Shown: piece by piece, positions 27,801 to 37,090 of the stretch
Numbering within the stretch: position 1 is the stretch's first letter
Layout of the letters: each line of letters opens with the position of its first letter
NCBI RefSeq assembly: GCF_014636235.1
Contig: NZ_BMDZ01000013.1
Span: forward strand, 5,128 to 69,127
Reading direction: 5' to 3'
DNA: 64,000 nt
Source: Tistrella bauzanensis
GTDB lineage: Bacteria; Pseudomonadota; Alphaproteobacteria; Tistrellales; Tistrellaceae
Translations under genes and position numbers: made by a program
The notes under the pieces: model-generated
Told to the model about the DNA's origin: nothing
Seen by the model: the letters and a program-made list of their open reading frames with translations, nothing else
Databases searched by the model: none

Positions 27801-29418
27801 TGAATTCCTGCCGGAAGAAGTTGTGCAGGCCACGGTAATGGCTCGACAGCACCGCGATCGGCGCGTCGTCGCCCATGGAACCCACGGCCTCCTTGCCCTC
27901 TTCCACCATCGGATGAAGGATCAGTTCCAGATCCTCGATGGTCAGCCCCACCGCCAGCTGCCGGCGGCGCAGCTCATCGGCCGTGAACCGTGGCTGCGGC
28001 ACCGGCACCTGATCGATCAGGCTGTTGAGCCGGGTGGTCTTGCCCACCCAGGACGCATAATCATGCTCGCCCGCCAGCTTGTCCTTCAGCGCGCGGTCGT
28101 GATACAGCCGCCCCTCCTGAAGATCCACGCCCAGGATCTCGCCGGGGCCGACGCGGCCCTTCTGCACGATCTCCTGATCGGTGATCGGCACCATGCCGGC
28201 TTCCGAGCCCACCACCAGCAGCCCGTCGCCGGTGATCGCATAGCGCATCGGGCGCAGGCCGTTGCGGTCCATGCCCGCCGCGACCCAGCGGCCGTCATAG
28301 ACCGCCAGCGCCGCCGGGCCGTCCCAGGGCTCCATCACGGTGTTCAGATAGGCATAGAGGGAGCGGTGCGCCTCCGGCACATCCGGCACCTTCGACCATG
28401 CCGGCGGCACCAGCATCAGCTTCACCAGCGGCGCCGAGCGACCGGCACGGCACAGCGCCTCGAACACCGCATCCAACGCGGCCGAGTCGGAGCTGCCCTG
28501 CGGGATCAGCGGCTTGATGTCCTCGCCCGCGGCACCGAAGGTCTCCGAGACCATCAGCGTCTCGTGGCTCTTCATCCAGTTGCTGTTGCCACGCACCGTG
28601 TTGATCTCGCCATTATGGGCGAGCATCCGGAAGGGCTGGGCCAGCGACCAGGTCGGGAAAGTGTTGGTCGAATAGCGCTGGTGATAGACCACGAAATTCG
28701 ACACGAACCGCTCGTCGAGCAGATCGGGATAGAACACCGTCAGCTGTTCGCCCAGGAACATGCCCTTGTAGATGATCGAGCGGCTGGACAGCGAGCACAT
28801 ATAGAAGTCGGCGACACTGGCCTCGCGCGCCTTCTTCTCGACCCGCCGCCGGATGACATAGAGGTCGCGCTCGAAGGCGTCGACGTCATTGCCCTTGTCG
28901 TTGGCGATCATGATCTGCTCGATCTCGGGCCGCGTCGCCGCTGCCTTCTCGCCGATCGCGCGGGTGTTCACCGGCACCTGGCGCCAGCCATAGATCGTGT
29001 AGCCGAGCTCCAGGATCTCGCTTTCAACGATCGTCCGGCACAGTTCCTGAGCGGCGAAGTCGTTGCGCGGCAGGAACACCTGGCCCACGGCCAGTTCGCT
29101 GCCCTCGCGCATCTTGTGCCCGGTGCGCTCGATATGCTCGCGGAAGAAATCCTTGGGGATCTGCAGATGGATGCCGGCGCCATCGCCGGTCTTGCCGTCG
29201 GCGTCCACCGCACCGCGATGCATCAGGTTCGACAGCGCGGTGATGCCGGCCTCGACCACGCGCCGCTGCGGCGTGCCGTCGATCGACGCGACCAGACCGA
29301 CGCCGCAGGCATCGTGCTCGTCGGCGGGGTTATAGGCATGGGCCGCTTCCAGCATCGCCTTGTTGCGGCGATAATCGGCGACGAAGGCCTCGGCGGAGGA
29401 ACGGTTGATCTCGGACAT
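24868..29418 (-). CDS. gltB: Glutamate synthase (NADPH) large subunit
   Basis: 1516 residues, normal for the family. The class II glutamine amidotransferase domain has its catalytic Cys in [10 protein letters not shown] after a short propeptide. A central domain follows, then the FMN-binding synthase barrel ([32 protein letters not shown]) and the [3Fe-4S] cluster [17 protein letters not shown], then the C-terminal GXGXG domain (GLSGGTIVV...[23 protein letters not shown]). It makes two glutamates from glutamine and 2-oxoglutarate. ATG 29418 is preferred: its GGGAG lies inside the longer TTG frame. 23-bp gap from gltD. Confidence 0.98.
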   Translation of the reverse strand: [1516 protein letters not shown]

Positions 29419-29441
29419 GTCTCGGACTCCCGTCAAGGCGC

Positions 29442-30887
29442 TCAGCTCGCCGCTGCCGACTGTTCGGCGGCGGTGATGCGGTTGCGGATATAGCGGTCGA
29501 CCTGCTCGGCGGCGTCGCGGCCGTCGCGGATCGCCCAGACCACCAGAGAGGCGCCGCGCACGATGTCGCCGGCGGCGAACACGCCCTCCAGATTGGTCAT
29601 GAAGCTGCGGATGTCGGTCTTCAGCGTGCCCCAGCGGGTGGTGGCAAGCTCGGGCGTGTTGAACAGCACCGGCAGATCCTCAGGGTCGAAGCCCAGCGCC
29701 TTGATCACAAGATCGGCCTTCAGCGTGAACTGGCTGCCCTCGACCACCACCGGCGACTGCCGGCCCGACGGGTCGGGCGCGCCCAGGCGCATGCGCACCG
29801 CGCGCACCGTCTCGACCCGCTCATTGCCGAGGAAGGCCTCGGGGTTCGACAGCCATTCGAAGGTGACGCCCTCTTCGGTCGCATTCGCCACCTCGCGCTG
29901 CGAACCGGGCATGTTCTGCCGGTTGCGGCGATAGAGGCAGGTCACCGAGGCGGCACCCTGGCGGATCGAGGTGCGCACGCAGTCCATGGCGGTGTCGCCG
30001 CCACCCACCACCACCACATGCTTGTCCTTCGCGGTCAGCGCCTGACGGTCGGACGCAGGAAGGTCATCACCCAGATGAATGCGGTCGGACGCGGTCAGGA
30101 AATCCAGCGCCTTGACCACACCGTCCAGCCCCACGCCCGGCACCTTGATCTCGCGCGAGTGATAGACGCCGGTCGCGATCAGCACCGCGTCATGGCGCTG
30201 GCGCAGCTCGGCGATGGTCACGTCGCGGCCGATATCCACGCCCATATGGAACTGGATGCCGCCCTCTTCGAACAGTTTCCAGCGCCGCATCACCACCGAT
30301 TTGTCGAGCTTGAAATTCGGGATGCCATAGATCATCAGCCCGCCGGCGCGGTCATAGCGGTCATAGACATGGATCTGATAGCCACGGCTGCGCAGCGCCT
30401 CCGCGGCGGCGAGCCCGGCGGGGCCGGCGCCGATGATGCCGACCGACAAGCCAAGCTCGCGCGCCGGCGCCGGCGCCTTGACCCAGCCATTCTCGAACGC
30501 GGTTTCGGTGATGTACTTCTCGACCGAGCCGATGGTGACCGAGTTGAAGCCCTTCTCGATGACGCAATTGCCTTCGCACAGCCGGTCCTGCGGGCAGATG
30601 CGGCCGCAGATCTCGGGGAAGGTGTTGGTCGCCGACGAGATGGCATAGGCTTCCTCAAGCCGGCCTTCGGCGGTCAGCTTCAGCCAGTCGGGGATGTTGT
30701 TCTGCAGCGGGCAGTGGATCTGACAGAACGGAATGCCGCACTGCGAGCATCGCGACGCCTGCGTCGCCGCCTGTTCCGGCACGAAACCCTTGTAGATCTC
30801 GTCGAAATCTTGGGCGCGGGTTTGTGCGGTCCGCTTCTCGGGCATTTTCTGCTCGATACGGGTGAACTGCATCAGCTTGCGCGCCAT
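29442..30887 (-). CDS. gltD: Glutamate synthase (NADPH) small subunit
   Basis: 481 residues from ATG 30887 (MARKLMQFTRIEQ). N-terminal Cys-rich [4Fe-4S] region: CSQCGIPFCQIHCPLQNNIPDWLKL and CGRICPQDRLCEGNCVIE. Two dinucleotide folds follow: GIIGAGPAGLAAAEALRSRG (FAD) and VVVGGGDTAMDCVRTSIRQGA (NADPH). It passes electrons from NADPH to GltB. AGGACGAGG precedes the start. The longer frame to 31010 is not family-like. First gene of gltDB. Confidence 0.97.
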   Translation of the reverse strand: MARKLMQFTRIEQKMPEKRTAQTRAQDFDEIYKGFVPEQAATQASRCSQCGIPFCQIHCPLQNNIPDWLKLTAEGRLEEAYAISSATNTFPEICGRICPQDRLCEGNCVIEKGFNSVTIGSVEKYITETAFENGWVKAPAPARELGLSVGIIGAGPAGLAAAEALRSRGYQIHVYDRYDRAGGLMIYGIPNFKLDKSVVMRRWKLFEEGGIQFHMGVDIGRDVTIAELRQRHDAVLIATGVYHSREIKVPGVGLDGVVKALDFLTASDRIHLGDDLPASDRQALTAKDKHVVVVGGGDTAMDCVRTSIRQGAASVTCLYRRNRQNMPGSQREVANATEEGVTFEWLSNPEAFLGNERVETVRAVRMRLGAPDPSGRQSPVVVEGSQFTLKADLVIKALGFDPEDLPVLFNTPELATTRWGTLKTDIRSFMTNLEGVFAAGDIVRGASLVVWAIRDGRDAAEQVDRYIRNRITAAEQSAAAS

Positions 30888-31703
30888 GGTCCTCGTCCTT
30901 CGACCGTGGGCCGGGCCATCGGGCCCGGCAGGGGTTCGGGTGTCCGCACTGCTCCGCCCGGATGGCGCGGGTGTGCGGCTCGTGAAGCAAGTCCATTGGG
31001 ATGCGGGCACGCTCCCTCAAGGATCCGTGCCATGCACCCGGTGGGTGGTTCTGCAGCCTGTCGTTCAGAAGTCGTCCGCGCTGTCGACGCATCCGCGACA
31101 GGCGACCCTCCGCCCCAGTGGCCTTGATCCACAGATGGCGTGGCGCCGGTGACGGAAACGGTGCCGGTGGCGGGCGTCCCGGTGCCGACCCTGACAGCGG
31201 CGTCGTCCGGTCGACTGGCTGGACGGAGAACCATGCTCCGGCAGCGGGGTCGCTCTTAGCCGCGGCGTCAGGGTCCGCCCCGGGGGCGGACGGAAGACGC
31301 CGGGCGCGCTGGCGGGGCGGACCGAACATGGCGATGCCCCGGCCCCGCGCACACAGAGGCCTTCGTAGGTCATATACGCCATCCGAAACCGGCTGGCGAG
31401 CAAAAACCGACCAATAGGTCCGATGTGATACTATTTTTATGATGCCGTCGGCCAATTGCGAGCGACTCGCAGGTAGTCAGCGGGCGAATGACGGAATAAT
31501 GGTCGCATTTCCTGACCTATATGCCGACAAGCTCTTGCTATTGCGGAATTCTACTCGCACAGCACCCGCCCGACTGTTGCAGCGCGGCATCTGGCCGCAG
31601 CCATCTCTGCCATGGTATATGAGGCGTGGCCGCCGCCATGTCGACGACGACCCGCCCATTATATGCCGGCTCTTATCCGTTCGCAGAGGACCGAGGCTCG
31701 CCC
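30888..31703. other. 816-bp intergenic region between gltD and uppP
   Basis: Divergent promoters for gltDB (minus) and uppP (plus) must lie here. The stretch 31360-31560 is much richer in A and T than its surroundings (for example TATTTTTATGATG around 31432), which fits a promoter/regulatory zone. I could not assign -35/-10 pairs with confidence. The frames seen here are high-GC shadows without recognisable similarity or ribosome binding sites. No RNA gene was recognised. Confidence 0.5.
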
Positions 31704-32519
31704 GTGACCCTTCTTCACATCATCGTTCTGGCGGTCGTCCAGGGCATCACAGAATTCCTGCCGATCTCGTCATCGGCGCATCTGATCCTGGTGCCGCTGG
31801 TGCTGGACGTGCCCGATCAGGGGCTGGCGGCCGATATCGCGGTCCATATCGGCACGCTGGTCGCGGTGATGATCTATTTCCGCGCGGACGTCGTCCTGAT
31901 GCTGGGCGGTCTGGCCCGGCTGGTGCGCGGTGACATCGCCGACCCGGGGGCGCGGATGACGCTGAACGTGATCATCGCCACCATCCCGATCGTGATCGTC
32001 GCCCCCTTCCTGAAGGATTGGGTGGAACATGGCGGCCGATCGCTGATGGTGCTGGGCCTGTCGTCGATCATCTGGGGCGTGGCGCTCTATGTCGTCGACC
32101 AGCGCTGCCCGCAGGCCCGCGCCATGGGCACCGACGGCCGAGGCCTCGGTTTCCGCGACGCGCTGATCTTCGGGCTGGCACAGATCATCGCCATCATTCC
32201 CGGCACCAGCCGTTCAGGCATCACCATGACCGCCGGCCGCCTGCTCGGCTTCGACCGCGAGGCCTCGGCCCGGTTCTCGATGCTGATCTCGATCCCGACC
32301 ATCCTGGCCGCCGGCCTGCTGCTGGGCCTGGAAATCGCCGAGGCCAAGGTGCCGGTGCTCACCGCCGATACCGGTCTGGCCGCCCTGCTTGCCTGCGTCA
32401 CGGCCCTGGTCGCCATCGCCGCCCTGATGGGCTGGCTGAAACGGGCCAGCTTCACCATCTTCGTGGTCTATCGCGTGGTCCTGGGCGTGATCCTGGTCGG
32501 GGTGTCGCTGGCGGCCTGA
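31704..32519 (+). CDS. uppP: Undecaprenyl-diphosphate phosphatase
   Basis: 271 residues from GTG 31704 (GAGG 7 bases upstream), beginning VTLLHIIVLAVVQGITEFLPISSSAHLIL. The QGITEFLPISSSAH motif and the second active-site motif IPGTSRSGITMTAGRLLGFDREASARFSML are diagnostic of the BacA/UppP family. An eight-helix inner-membrane enzyme that recycles undecaprenyl phosphate for peptidoglycan and O-antigen synthesis. The ATG at 31626 would add a hydrophilic extension not typical of the family. Confidence 0.96.
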   Translation: MTLLHIIVLAVVQGITEFLPISSSAHLILVPLVLDVPDQGLAADIAVHIGTLVAVMIYFRADVVLMLGGLARLVRGDIADPGARMTLNVIIATIPIVIVAPFLKDWVEHGGRSLMVLGLSSIIWGVALYVVDQRCPQARAMGTDGRGLGFRDALIFGLAQIIAIIPGTSRSGITMTAGRLLGFDREASARFSMLISIPTILAAGLLLGLEIAEAKVPVLTADTGLAALLACVTALVAIAALMGWLKRASFTIFVVYRVVLGVILVGVSLAA

Positions 32520-32566
32520 TCCGACGAAGCCGGCCTGCGCGCGCGTCCTTACGAAAATCCCCCATA

Positions 32567-32604
32567 AAAAAACCGGCCGGTCCCCATGCGGGGCCGGCCG
32601 GTTC
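32567..32604 (-). terminator. Terminator between convergent uppP and NDUFA9-like genes
   Basis: A 14-15-bp stem (32572-32586 with 32590-32604, one G-T pair) with a 3-base loop is preceded on the plus strand by A7. It therefore reads as a stem plus T7 on the minus strand. It terminates the NDUFA9-like gene; it may also slow plus-strand transcription from uppP, although no T-tract follows on that side. Confidence 0.85.
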
Positions 32605-32652
32605 TGCGTGCTGGACATGCCTGGCGGCCGGCTCACACCGGCTACCGCGGTC

Positions 32653-33615
32653 TCAGTTCTCGGCGGCACCATCGCGCGGGCGGTGGATCCAGGCGCGATA
32701 GCGGATCAGATATTCGGGCACGATCGCCTCGATCGGGGTCGGGCGGATGCCCAGGGCGGCGAAGCCCTCGGCACCCTCGGCCACCACATTGTCCCGCTTC
32801 AGCATCTTCAACTGGTCGGTGGTCAGCGGCGCGATGCCGGCCGGCAGCAGGTCGCCCAATTTCGCCACCAGCCCCGCCAGCGGCCAGGGCATCGGGATCA
32901 GCCCCCGATGCTTGCGGATCACGGTCAGGATGTATTCCAGGATCTGGCCGAAGGTATAGACCCGGGGGCCGCCCAGTTCGAAAGTGCGCCCGGCCAGAGC
33001 CGGCTCTTCCACACCGCGCCCGACCACCTCGGCCACATCCACCACCCAGACCGGCTGAAAGCGGCTGGTGCCGCCGCCGATCAGCGGCAGCGCCGGCGAG
33101 ATCCGGGTCATGCCGGCGAAGCGGTTGAAGAAATCATCCTCGGGGCCGAAAATGATGCTGGGCCGCAGGATCACGGCCTTGGGGAAAGCCGCTCGCACCG
33201 CCGCCTCGCCCGCCGCCTTGCTGCGGCCATAGGCCGATGGGCTGTCGGGGTCGGCACCGATCGCCGAGACATGAACCAGCGAGGCGAGCCCCAGATCGGC
33301 CGCAGCCCGCGCGATGGTGCCGGCACCTTCCGCATGCACCCGGTCGAAGCGGGCACCGCCGCCTTCCGCCAGGATGCCGACCAGGTTGACCGCATCGGTC
33401 GCATCGGCCAGCGCCGCGCGCACCTGCGCCGGATCGGTGACGTCGCAGGTGACGATGGCGATCTGGCCGATATCGCCGGCCGGCTTCAGGAACAGGGCGC
33501 GGTCGGCATCCCGCACCGCAACGCGCAGCCGCACGCCGGTCTGCGCCAGCCGGCGGACCACATAGCGGCCAAGAAAGCCCGAGCCGCCGAATACCGTGAC
33601 GAGACGATCTTTCAT
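32653..33615 (-). CDS. Complex I NDUFA9-like NAD(P)-binding protein
   Basis: 320 residues. Begins VTVFGGSGFLGRYVVRRLAQTG (atypical SDR nucleotide-binding motif), then VHVSAIGADPDSPSAYGRSKAAGEAAVR with a YxxxK-like pair and RPSIIFGPEDDFFNRFA. This subgroup is related to the mitochondrial complex I accessory subunit NDUFA9. Its bacterial role is uncertain; it may act in quinone or lipid metabolism. Convergent with uppP. Confidence 0.88.
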   Translation of the reverse strand: MKDRLVTVFGGSGFLGRYVVRRLAQTGVRLRVAVRDADRALFLKPAGDIGQIAIVTCDVTDPAQVRAALADATDAVNLVGILAEGGGARFDRVHAEGAGTIARAAADLGLASLVHVSAIGADPDSPSAYGRSKAAGEAAVRAAFPKAVILRPSIIFGPEDDFFNRFAGMTRISPALPLIGGGTSRFQPVWVVDVAEVVGRGVEEPALAGRTFELGGPRVYTFGQILEYILTVIRKHRGLIPMPWPLAGLVAKLGDLLPAGIAPLTTDQLKMLKRDNVVAEGAEGFAALGIRPTPIEAIVPEYLIRYRAWIHRPRDGAAEN

Positions 33616-33945
33616 GGGCTCTCAACCCCTCTCCCTGTCTGGTCCGGCGGCGTCGAGGGGCGCCGGCAATCCGTGGGCCTCCGTGTCCCATGGCCGGACA
33701 CGTCAATGCTGGCTTACACATAATCCGCGGGCGCCGATGACGCAACGCCGCAACCGCGCAGCCGCCGGGGAAACCGGCCGCCCCATGCCGGCCGGTGACA
33801 AAAACGCAGCAGGGCGGTCGGATGGCCTGCGGGCTTGGCGCATGGGGGGCGCATGCGCTAAAACCCTGCAACACCACGCGGCACGGCCACCCGGTGCGAC
33901 AGCCACCTGCCCCGTGCGACAGCCATCTGAAGGAGCGACGGCCGG
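33616..33945. other. 330-bp divergent intergenic region (NDUFA9-like / rnd)
   Basis: It should hold promoters for both flanking genes. A CATAAT hexamer (33718-33723) in an AT-richer patch could be a -10 for rnd, but no good -35 pairs with it. Just before rnd is a degenerate 20-bp direct duplication (about 33891-33930), 16-base cores starting at 33894 and 33914 differing at one position. No gene seen. Confidence 0.45.
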
Positions 33946-34557
33946 ATGACCATCCATCTGCACGAGGGCGATCTGCCCGAGGGGTTCGGGCTGCCGGCAT
34001 CGGTTGCCATCGATACCGAGACCATGGGCCTGAAACCGCGTCGCGACCGGCTGTGTCTGGTGCAATTGTCGGTGGGCGACGGCGATGCCCATCTGGTGCG
34101 CATCGCCCGCGGCCAGACCACGGCGCCGCGGCTGGCGGCCCTGCTGTCATCGCCCGACGTGCTGAAGATCTTCCATTTCGCGCGCTTCGATCTGGCGGTG
34201 CTGCATGAACGGCTCGGCATCGACTGCCGCCCGGTCTATTGCACCAAGATCGCCTCGAAGCTGATCCGCACCTATACCGACCGCCACGGTCTGCGCGACC
34301 TGCTGCGCGAGACCATCGGCGCCGAGATTTCCAAGCAGCAGCAGTCATCCGACTGGGGCGCCGACACGCTGACCCCGGAACAGCAGACCTATGCCGCCGG
34401 CGACGTGCTGCACCTGCATGCGGTGAAGCGGGTGCTGGACGACATGCTTGCGCGCGAGGGGCGCACCGGGCTGGCCCAGGCCTGCTTCGATTTCCTGCCC
34501 GCCCGCGCGCGCCTGGACCTGATGGGCTGGGACGAGCCCGACATCTTCTCGCACTGA
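33946..34557 (+). CDS. Ribonuclease D-family 3'-5' exonuclease
   Basis: 203 residues, only the DEDDy nuclease domain. ExoI AIDTETMGL (Asp23, Glu25), ExoII IFHFARFDLAVL, ExoIII YAAGDVLHLHAV with Tyr and Asp. Full-length RNase D has C-terminal HRDC domains; they are absent here, as in many alphaproteobacterial short RNase D-like proteins. Probably trims RNA 3' ends. AAGGAG lies 10 bases before the ATG. It opens the run leading to kdsD and the lpt genes. Confidence 0.9.
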   Translation: MTIHLHEGDLPEGFGLPASVAIDTETMGLKPRRDRLCLVQLSVGDGDAHLVRIARGQTTAPRLAALLSSPDVLKIFHFARFDLAVLHERLGIDCRPVYCTKIASKLIRTYTDRHGLRDLLRETIGAEISKQQQSSDWGADTLTPEQQTYAAGDVLHLHAVKRVLDDMLAREGRTGLAQACFDFLPARARLDLMGWDEPDIFSH

Positions 34558-34680
34558 AGCCCGGCTCATCCTGAACCAGGTGCACAGCAGGGGCCGGACT
34601 GGTATGGCCGGGCCGGCGGCGCCATATTGGGTGTCGAAACGCCCCGCCCCCGTCCGTCGCCACATCCGGAAGCCGCTTCC

Positions 34681-35703
34681 ATGACCGACGCCGAGCCCAT
34701 GCCCGATACCGAGCGGACAGCCGATACCGAGCCGATGGCCGATGCGACCCGCCGGGCGATCGCCGCCGGTGAGCAGACCCTGGCGCTGGAAGCGGCCGGG
34801 CTTGAGGCGTTGCGCGCGGGGCTGGGCGTGGAATTCGGCCGCGCGGTCGACCGGCTCCACGCCACCACCGGCCGGGTGATCGTCACCGGCATGGGCAAGA
34901 GCGGCCATGTCGGGGCCAAGATCGCCGCCACCCTCGCCTCCACCGGCACACCGGCGCAGTTCGTGCACCCAGCCGAGGCCAGCCATGGCGATCTGGGCAT
35001 GATCACCCGCAGCGATGCGGTGCTGGCGCTGTCGAATTCCGGGGCGACGCCCGAGTTATCCGACATCCTGGCCCATACCCGGCGCTTCGCAATTCCGCTG
35101 GTCGGGATCACCGCCCGCGCCGGCAGCCCGCTTGCCGAAGCAGCCGATGTGGCGCTGATCCTGCCGGCGGTGCCCGAGGCCTGCCCGCTCAGGCTGGCAC
35201 CCACCACATCGACGACCATGACGCTGGCGCTGGGCGATGCGCTGGCGATGGCGCTGCTCGACCGGCGCGGCTTCACCGCCGAGGATTTCCGGGTGTTTCA
35301 TCCGGGCGGCAAGCTGGGCGCGCGGCTGATCAAGGTCGCCGACATCATGCACGGACCCGAGGCGCTGCCGCTGATCACCCCCGACCGGCCGATGTCTGAA
35401 GCCCTGATCGAGATCAGCGCCAGAAGCTTCGGCTGCGTCGGGGTGGTCGACGGCCAGGGGCGGCTTGCCGGCATCGTCACCGACGGCGATCTGCGCCGCC
35501 ATATGGGCCCCGACCTGACCGCGCGGCCGGTGGGCGAGGTGATGACCGCCGATCCGAAAACCATCCGGGTGCGTGCGCTGGCCGCCGAAGCGCTGGCGAT
35601 CATGAACGACTTCAAGATCACCGCCCTGTTCGCGGTTGATGACGAGGGCCGCCCGGCCGGCATCCTGCATGTCCACGACTGCCTGCGCGCCGGGGTGGCC
35701 TGA
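34681..35703 (+). CDS. kdsD: Arabinose-5-phosphate isomerase (KdsD/KpsF)
   Basis: 340 residues from ATG 34681. A SIS domain (VIVTGMGKSGHVGAKIAATLASTGTPAQFVHPAEASHGDLGMI) followed by two CBS domains (about 220-340, ADIMHGPEALPLITPDRPMSEAL; GEVMTADPKTIRV). It converts ribulose-5-P to arabinose-5-P for KDO synthesis. The N-terminus carries a small DTE/ADTEP repeat upstream of the fold. The longer TTG frame at 34627 is unlikely. Followed after 3 bp by lptC. Confidence 0.95.
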   Translation: MTDAEPMPDTERTADTEPMADATRRAIAAGEQTLALEAAGLEALRAGLGVEFGRAVDRLHATTGRVIVTGMGKSGHVGAKIAATLASTGTPAQFVHPAEASHGDLGMITRSDAVLALSNSGATPELSDILAHTRRFAIPLVGITARAGSPLAEAADVALILPAVPEACPLRLAPTTSTTMTLALGDALAMALLDRRGFTAEDFRVFHPGGKLGARLIKVADIMHGPEALPLITPDRPMSEALIEISARSFGCVGVVDGQGRLAGIVTDGDLRRHMGPDLTARPVGEVMTADPKTIRVRALAAEALAIMNDFKITALFAVDDEGRPAGILHVHDCLRAGVA

Positions 35704-35706
35704 GCC

Positions 35707-36396
35707 ATGGCCGGTGACGATCTCCGCCACACCCTGCCCGCGCCTGATCCGGCACAGTCCCGCAAGACCATGACGCCACCGGCGGCACCCGCGGGTCCGC
35801 GCCGGCGCAGCCGCTACAGCCGGTTCGTGCGCCTGTCGCGCATCCTGCTGCCGGCGCTGGGCGGCGGGTTGATCGTGCTCGTGCTCGTGTGGTCGCAATT
35901 GACGGGCGTCGGCGGCGACAGCCGTATAGGATATTCCGGAATCATCCGCGACGATGTCGACGCCCTGCGGATGATCGCGCCCCGGTTCACCGGTGTCGAT
36001 GGCGAGGGCAAACCGTTCCGGGTCGAGGCCGACGAGGCGACACAGCCGGAGGTCGACAGCCCGGAGGTGACGCTGAAGGTCATCCGTGCCGATATGACCG
36101 CCTCCGACGGCACCTGGCTCGCGATCCGGGCGAAAAGCGGCACGTTCAACCGCGACGACGAGCGGCTGGAACTGGAAGGCCAGGTCGAGGTGATCGCCGA
36201 GACCGGCTATGCGATGCAGACGGAACATGTGGCCGCCGATCTCGACAGCGGCACGATCCGTGGCGACCATGCGGTGGTGGCCCACGGCCCCGTGGGCACG
36301 ATCGACGCCGCCGGCTTCACCGTCCGGCGGGAACATGAGACCATCACCTTCGACGGCCCCGTGCGGGTCACGGGCTACCCAGGCGTGGACAGATGA
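35707..36396 (+). CDS. lptC: LPS export protein LptC
   Basis: 229 residues. A basic cytoplasmic N-terminus, one TM helix (about 46-64, ILLPALGGGLIVLVLVW), and a periplasmic beta-jellyroll domain (PRFTGVDGEGKPFRVEADEATQPE ... GTFNRDDERLELEGQVEVIAETGY). It relays LPS from LptB2FG to LptA. Coupled to lptA by a 4-bp overlap. An internal ATG (35770) could also serve as start. Confidence 0.9.
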   Translation: MAGDDLRHTLPAPDPAQSRKTMTPPAAPAGPRRRSRYSRFVRLSRILLPALGGGLIVLVLVWSQLTGVGGDSRIGYSGIIRDDVDALRMIAPRFTGVDGEGKPFRVEADEATQPEVDSPEVTLKVIRADMTASDGTWLAIRAKSGTFNRDDERLELEGQVEVIAETGYAMQTEHVAADLDSGTIRGDHAVVAHGPVGTIDAAGFTVRREHETITFDGPVRVTGYPGVDR

Positions 36397-37073
36397 CCTT
36401 GAGAGCGAGCATGACGTTGAGCCTTCCGGCCGAAACCGGCCCGGCGCCCCACCGCGCCGGCAGGCGGCCTCTGCCCCTGATCATGGCGGCGCTGGCCGCC
36501 ATGATCGCGCTCACGGCCGGCACCACCCTGGCCCCCGGTATCGCCCGGGCACAGAGCGCGCTGCGCACCACCAGCATCGACACCACCCAGCCGATCGAGA
36601 TCACCGCCCAGCAGTCGCTGGAATGGTCGGATGCCGACCGGGTCGCCACCTTCCGCGGCGATGTGAAGGCGGTCCAGGGCACCATGACGCTCTATGCCGA
36701 CGTGCTGAAGGTCCATGTGTCCGGCGAGACCAATCAGGCGCCGCCCGCCGACACTGCAGGCACCGGCGGGTCGGATGCCCCCGCCTCGTCCGGCGGTGGC
36801 GGTCTGGCCGATGCCGCGGGCGAGATCTCGAAGATCGAGGCCGAGGGCAACGTCCAGATCATCACCCCGAATGAAAGCGCCCGGGGCGGCCTGGGAATCT
36901 ATGACGTATCACGCGGCGTCGTCACCCTCACCGGCGCGGTCAAGCTGACCCAGGGCCGCAGCCAGCTTGAAGGCGAGCGGCTGGTGCTGGACCTGAACAA
37001 GGGCAACAGCACGCTGGAAAGCGGCCGCAAGGGCCCGGTCCGCGGCCTGTTCGTGCCCGAGAAGAGGAACTGA
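36393..37073 (+). CDS. lptA: Periplasmic LPS-transport protein LptA
   Basis: 226 residues. A signal peptide (about 28-53, [26 protein letters not shown], cleavage near ARAQS), then an OstA-like beta-jellyroll: [41 protein letters not shown] and [25 protein letters not shown] Gly/Ser/Ala-rich insert (about 113-137) splits the domain, as is common in alphaproteobacteria. It bridges the periplasm for LPS. Starts inside the lptC stop. Confidence 0.92.
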   Translation: MTLRASMTLSLPAETGPAPHRAGRRPLPLIMAALAAMIALTAGTTLAPGIARAQSALRTTSIDTTQPIEITAQQSLEWSDADRVATFRGDVKAVQGTMTLYADVLKVHVSGETNQAPPADTAGTGGSDAPASSGGGGLADAAGEISKIEAEGNVQIITPNESARGGLGIYDVSRGVVTLTGAVKLTQGRSQLEGERLVLDLNKGNSTLESGRKGPVRGLFVPEKRN

Positions 37074-37090
37074 AACCAAACGGGCCGGAA

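Noticed and set aside
27217..29493. 758-residue open frame on the plus strand
   Set aside because: Antisense to gltB, which has complete catalytic motifs. Same shadow composition; the further frame at 24853-27072 is rejected for the same reason.
30900..31500. Several 100-270-residue frames between gltD and uppP
   Set aside because: They overlap one another on both strands, lack ribosome binding sites and family similarity, and show Arg/Pro/Ala-rich shadow composition.
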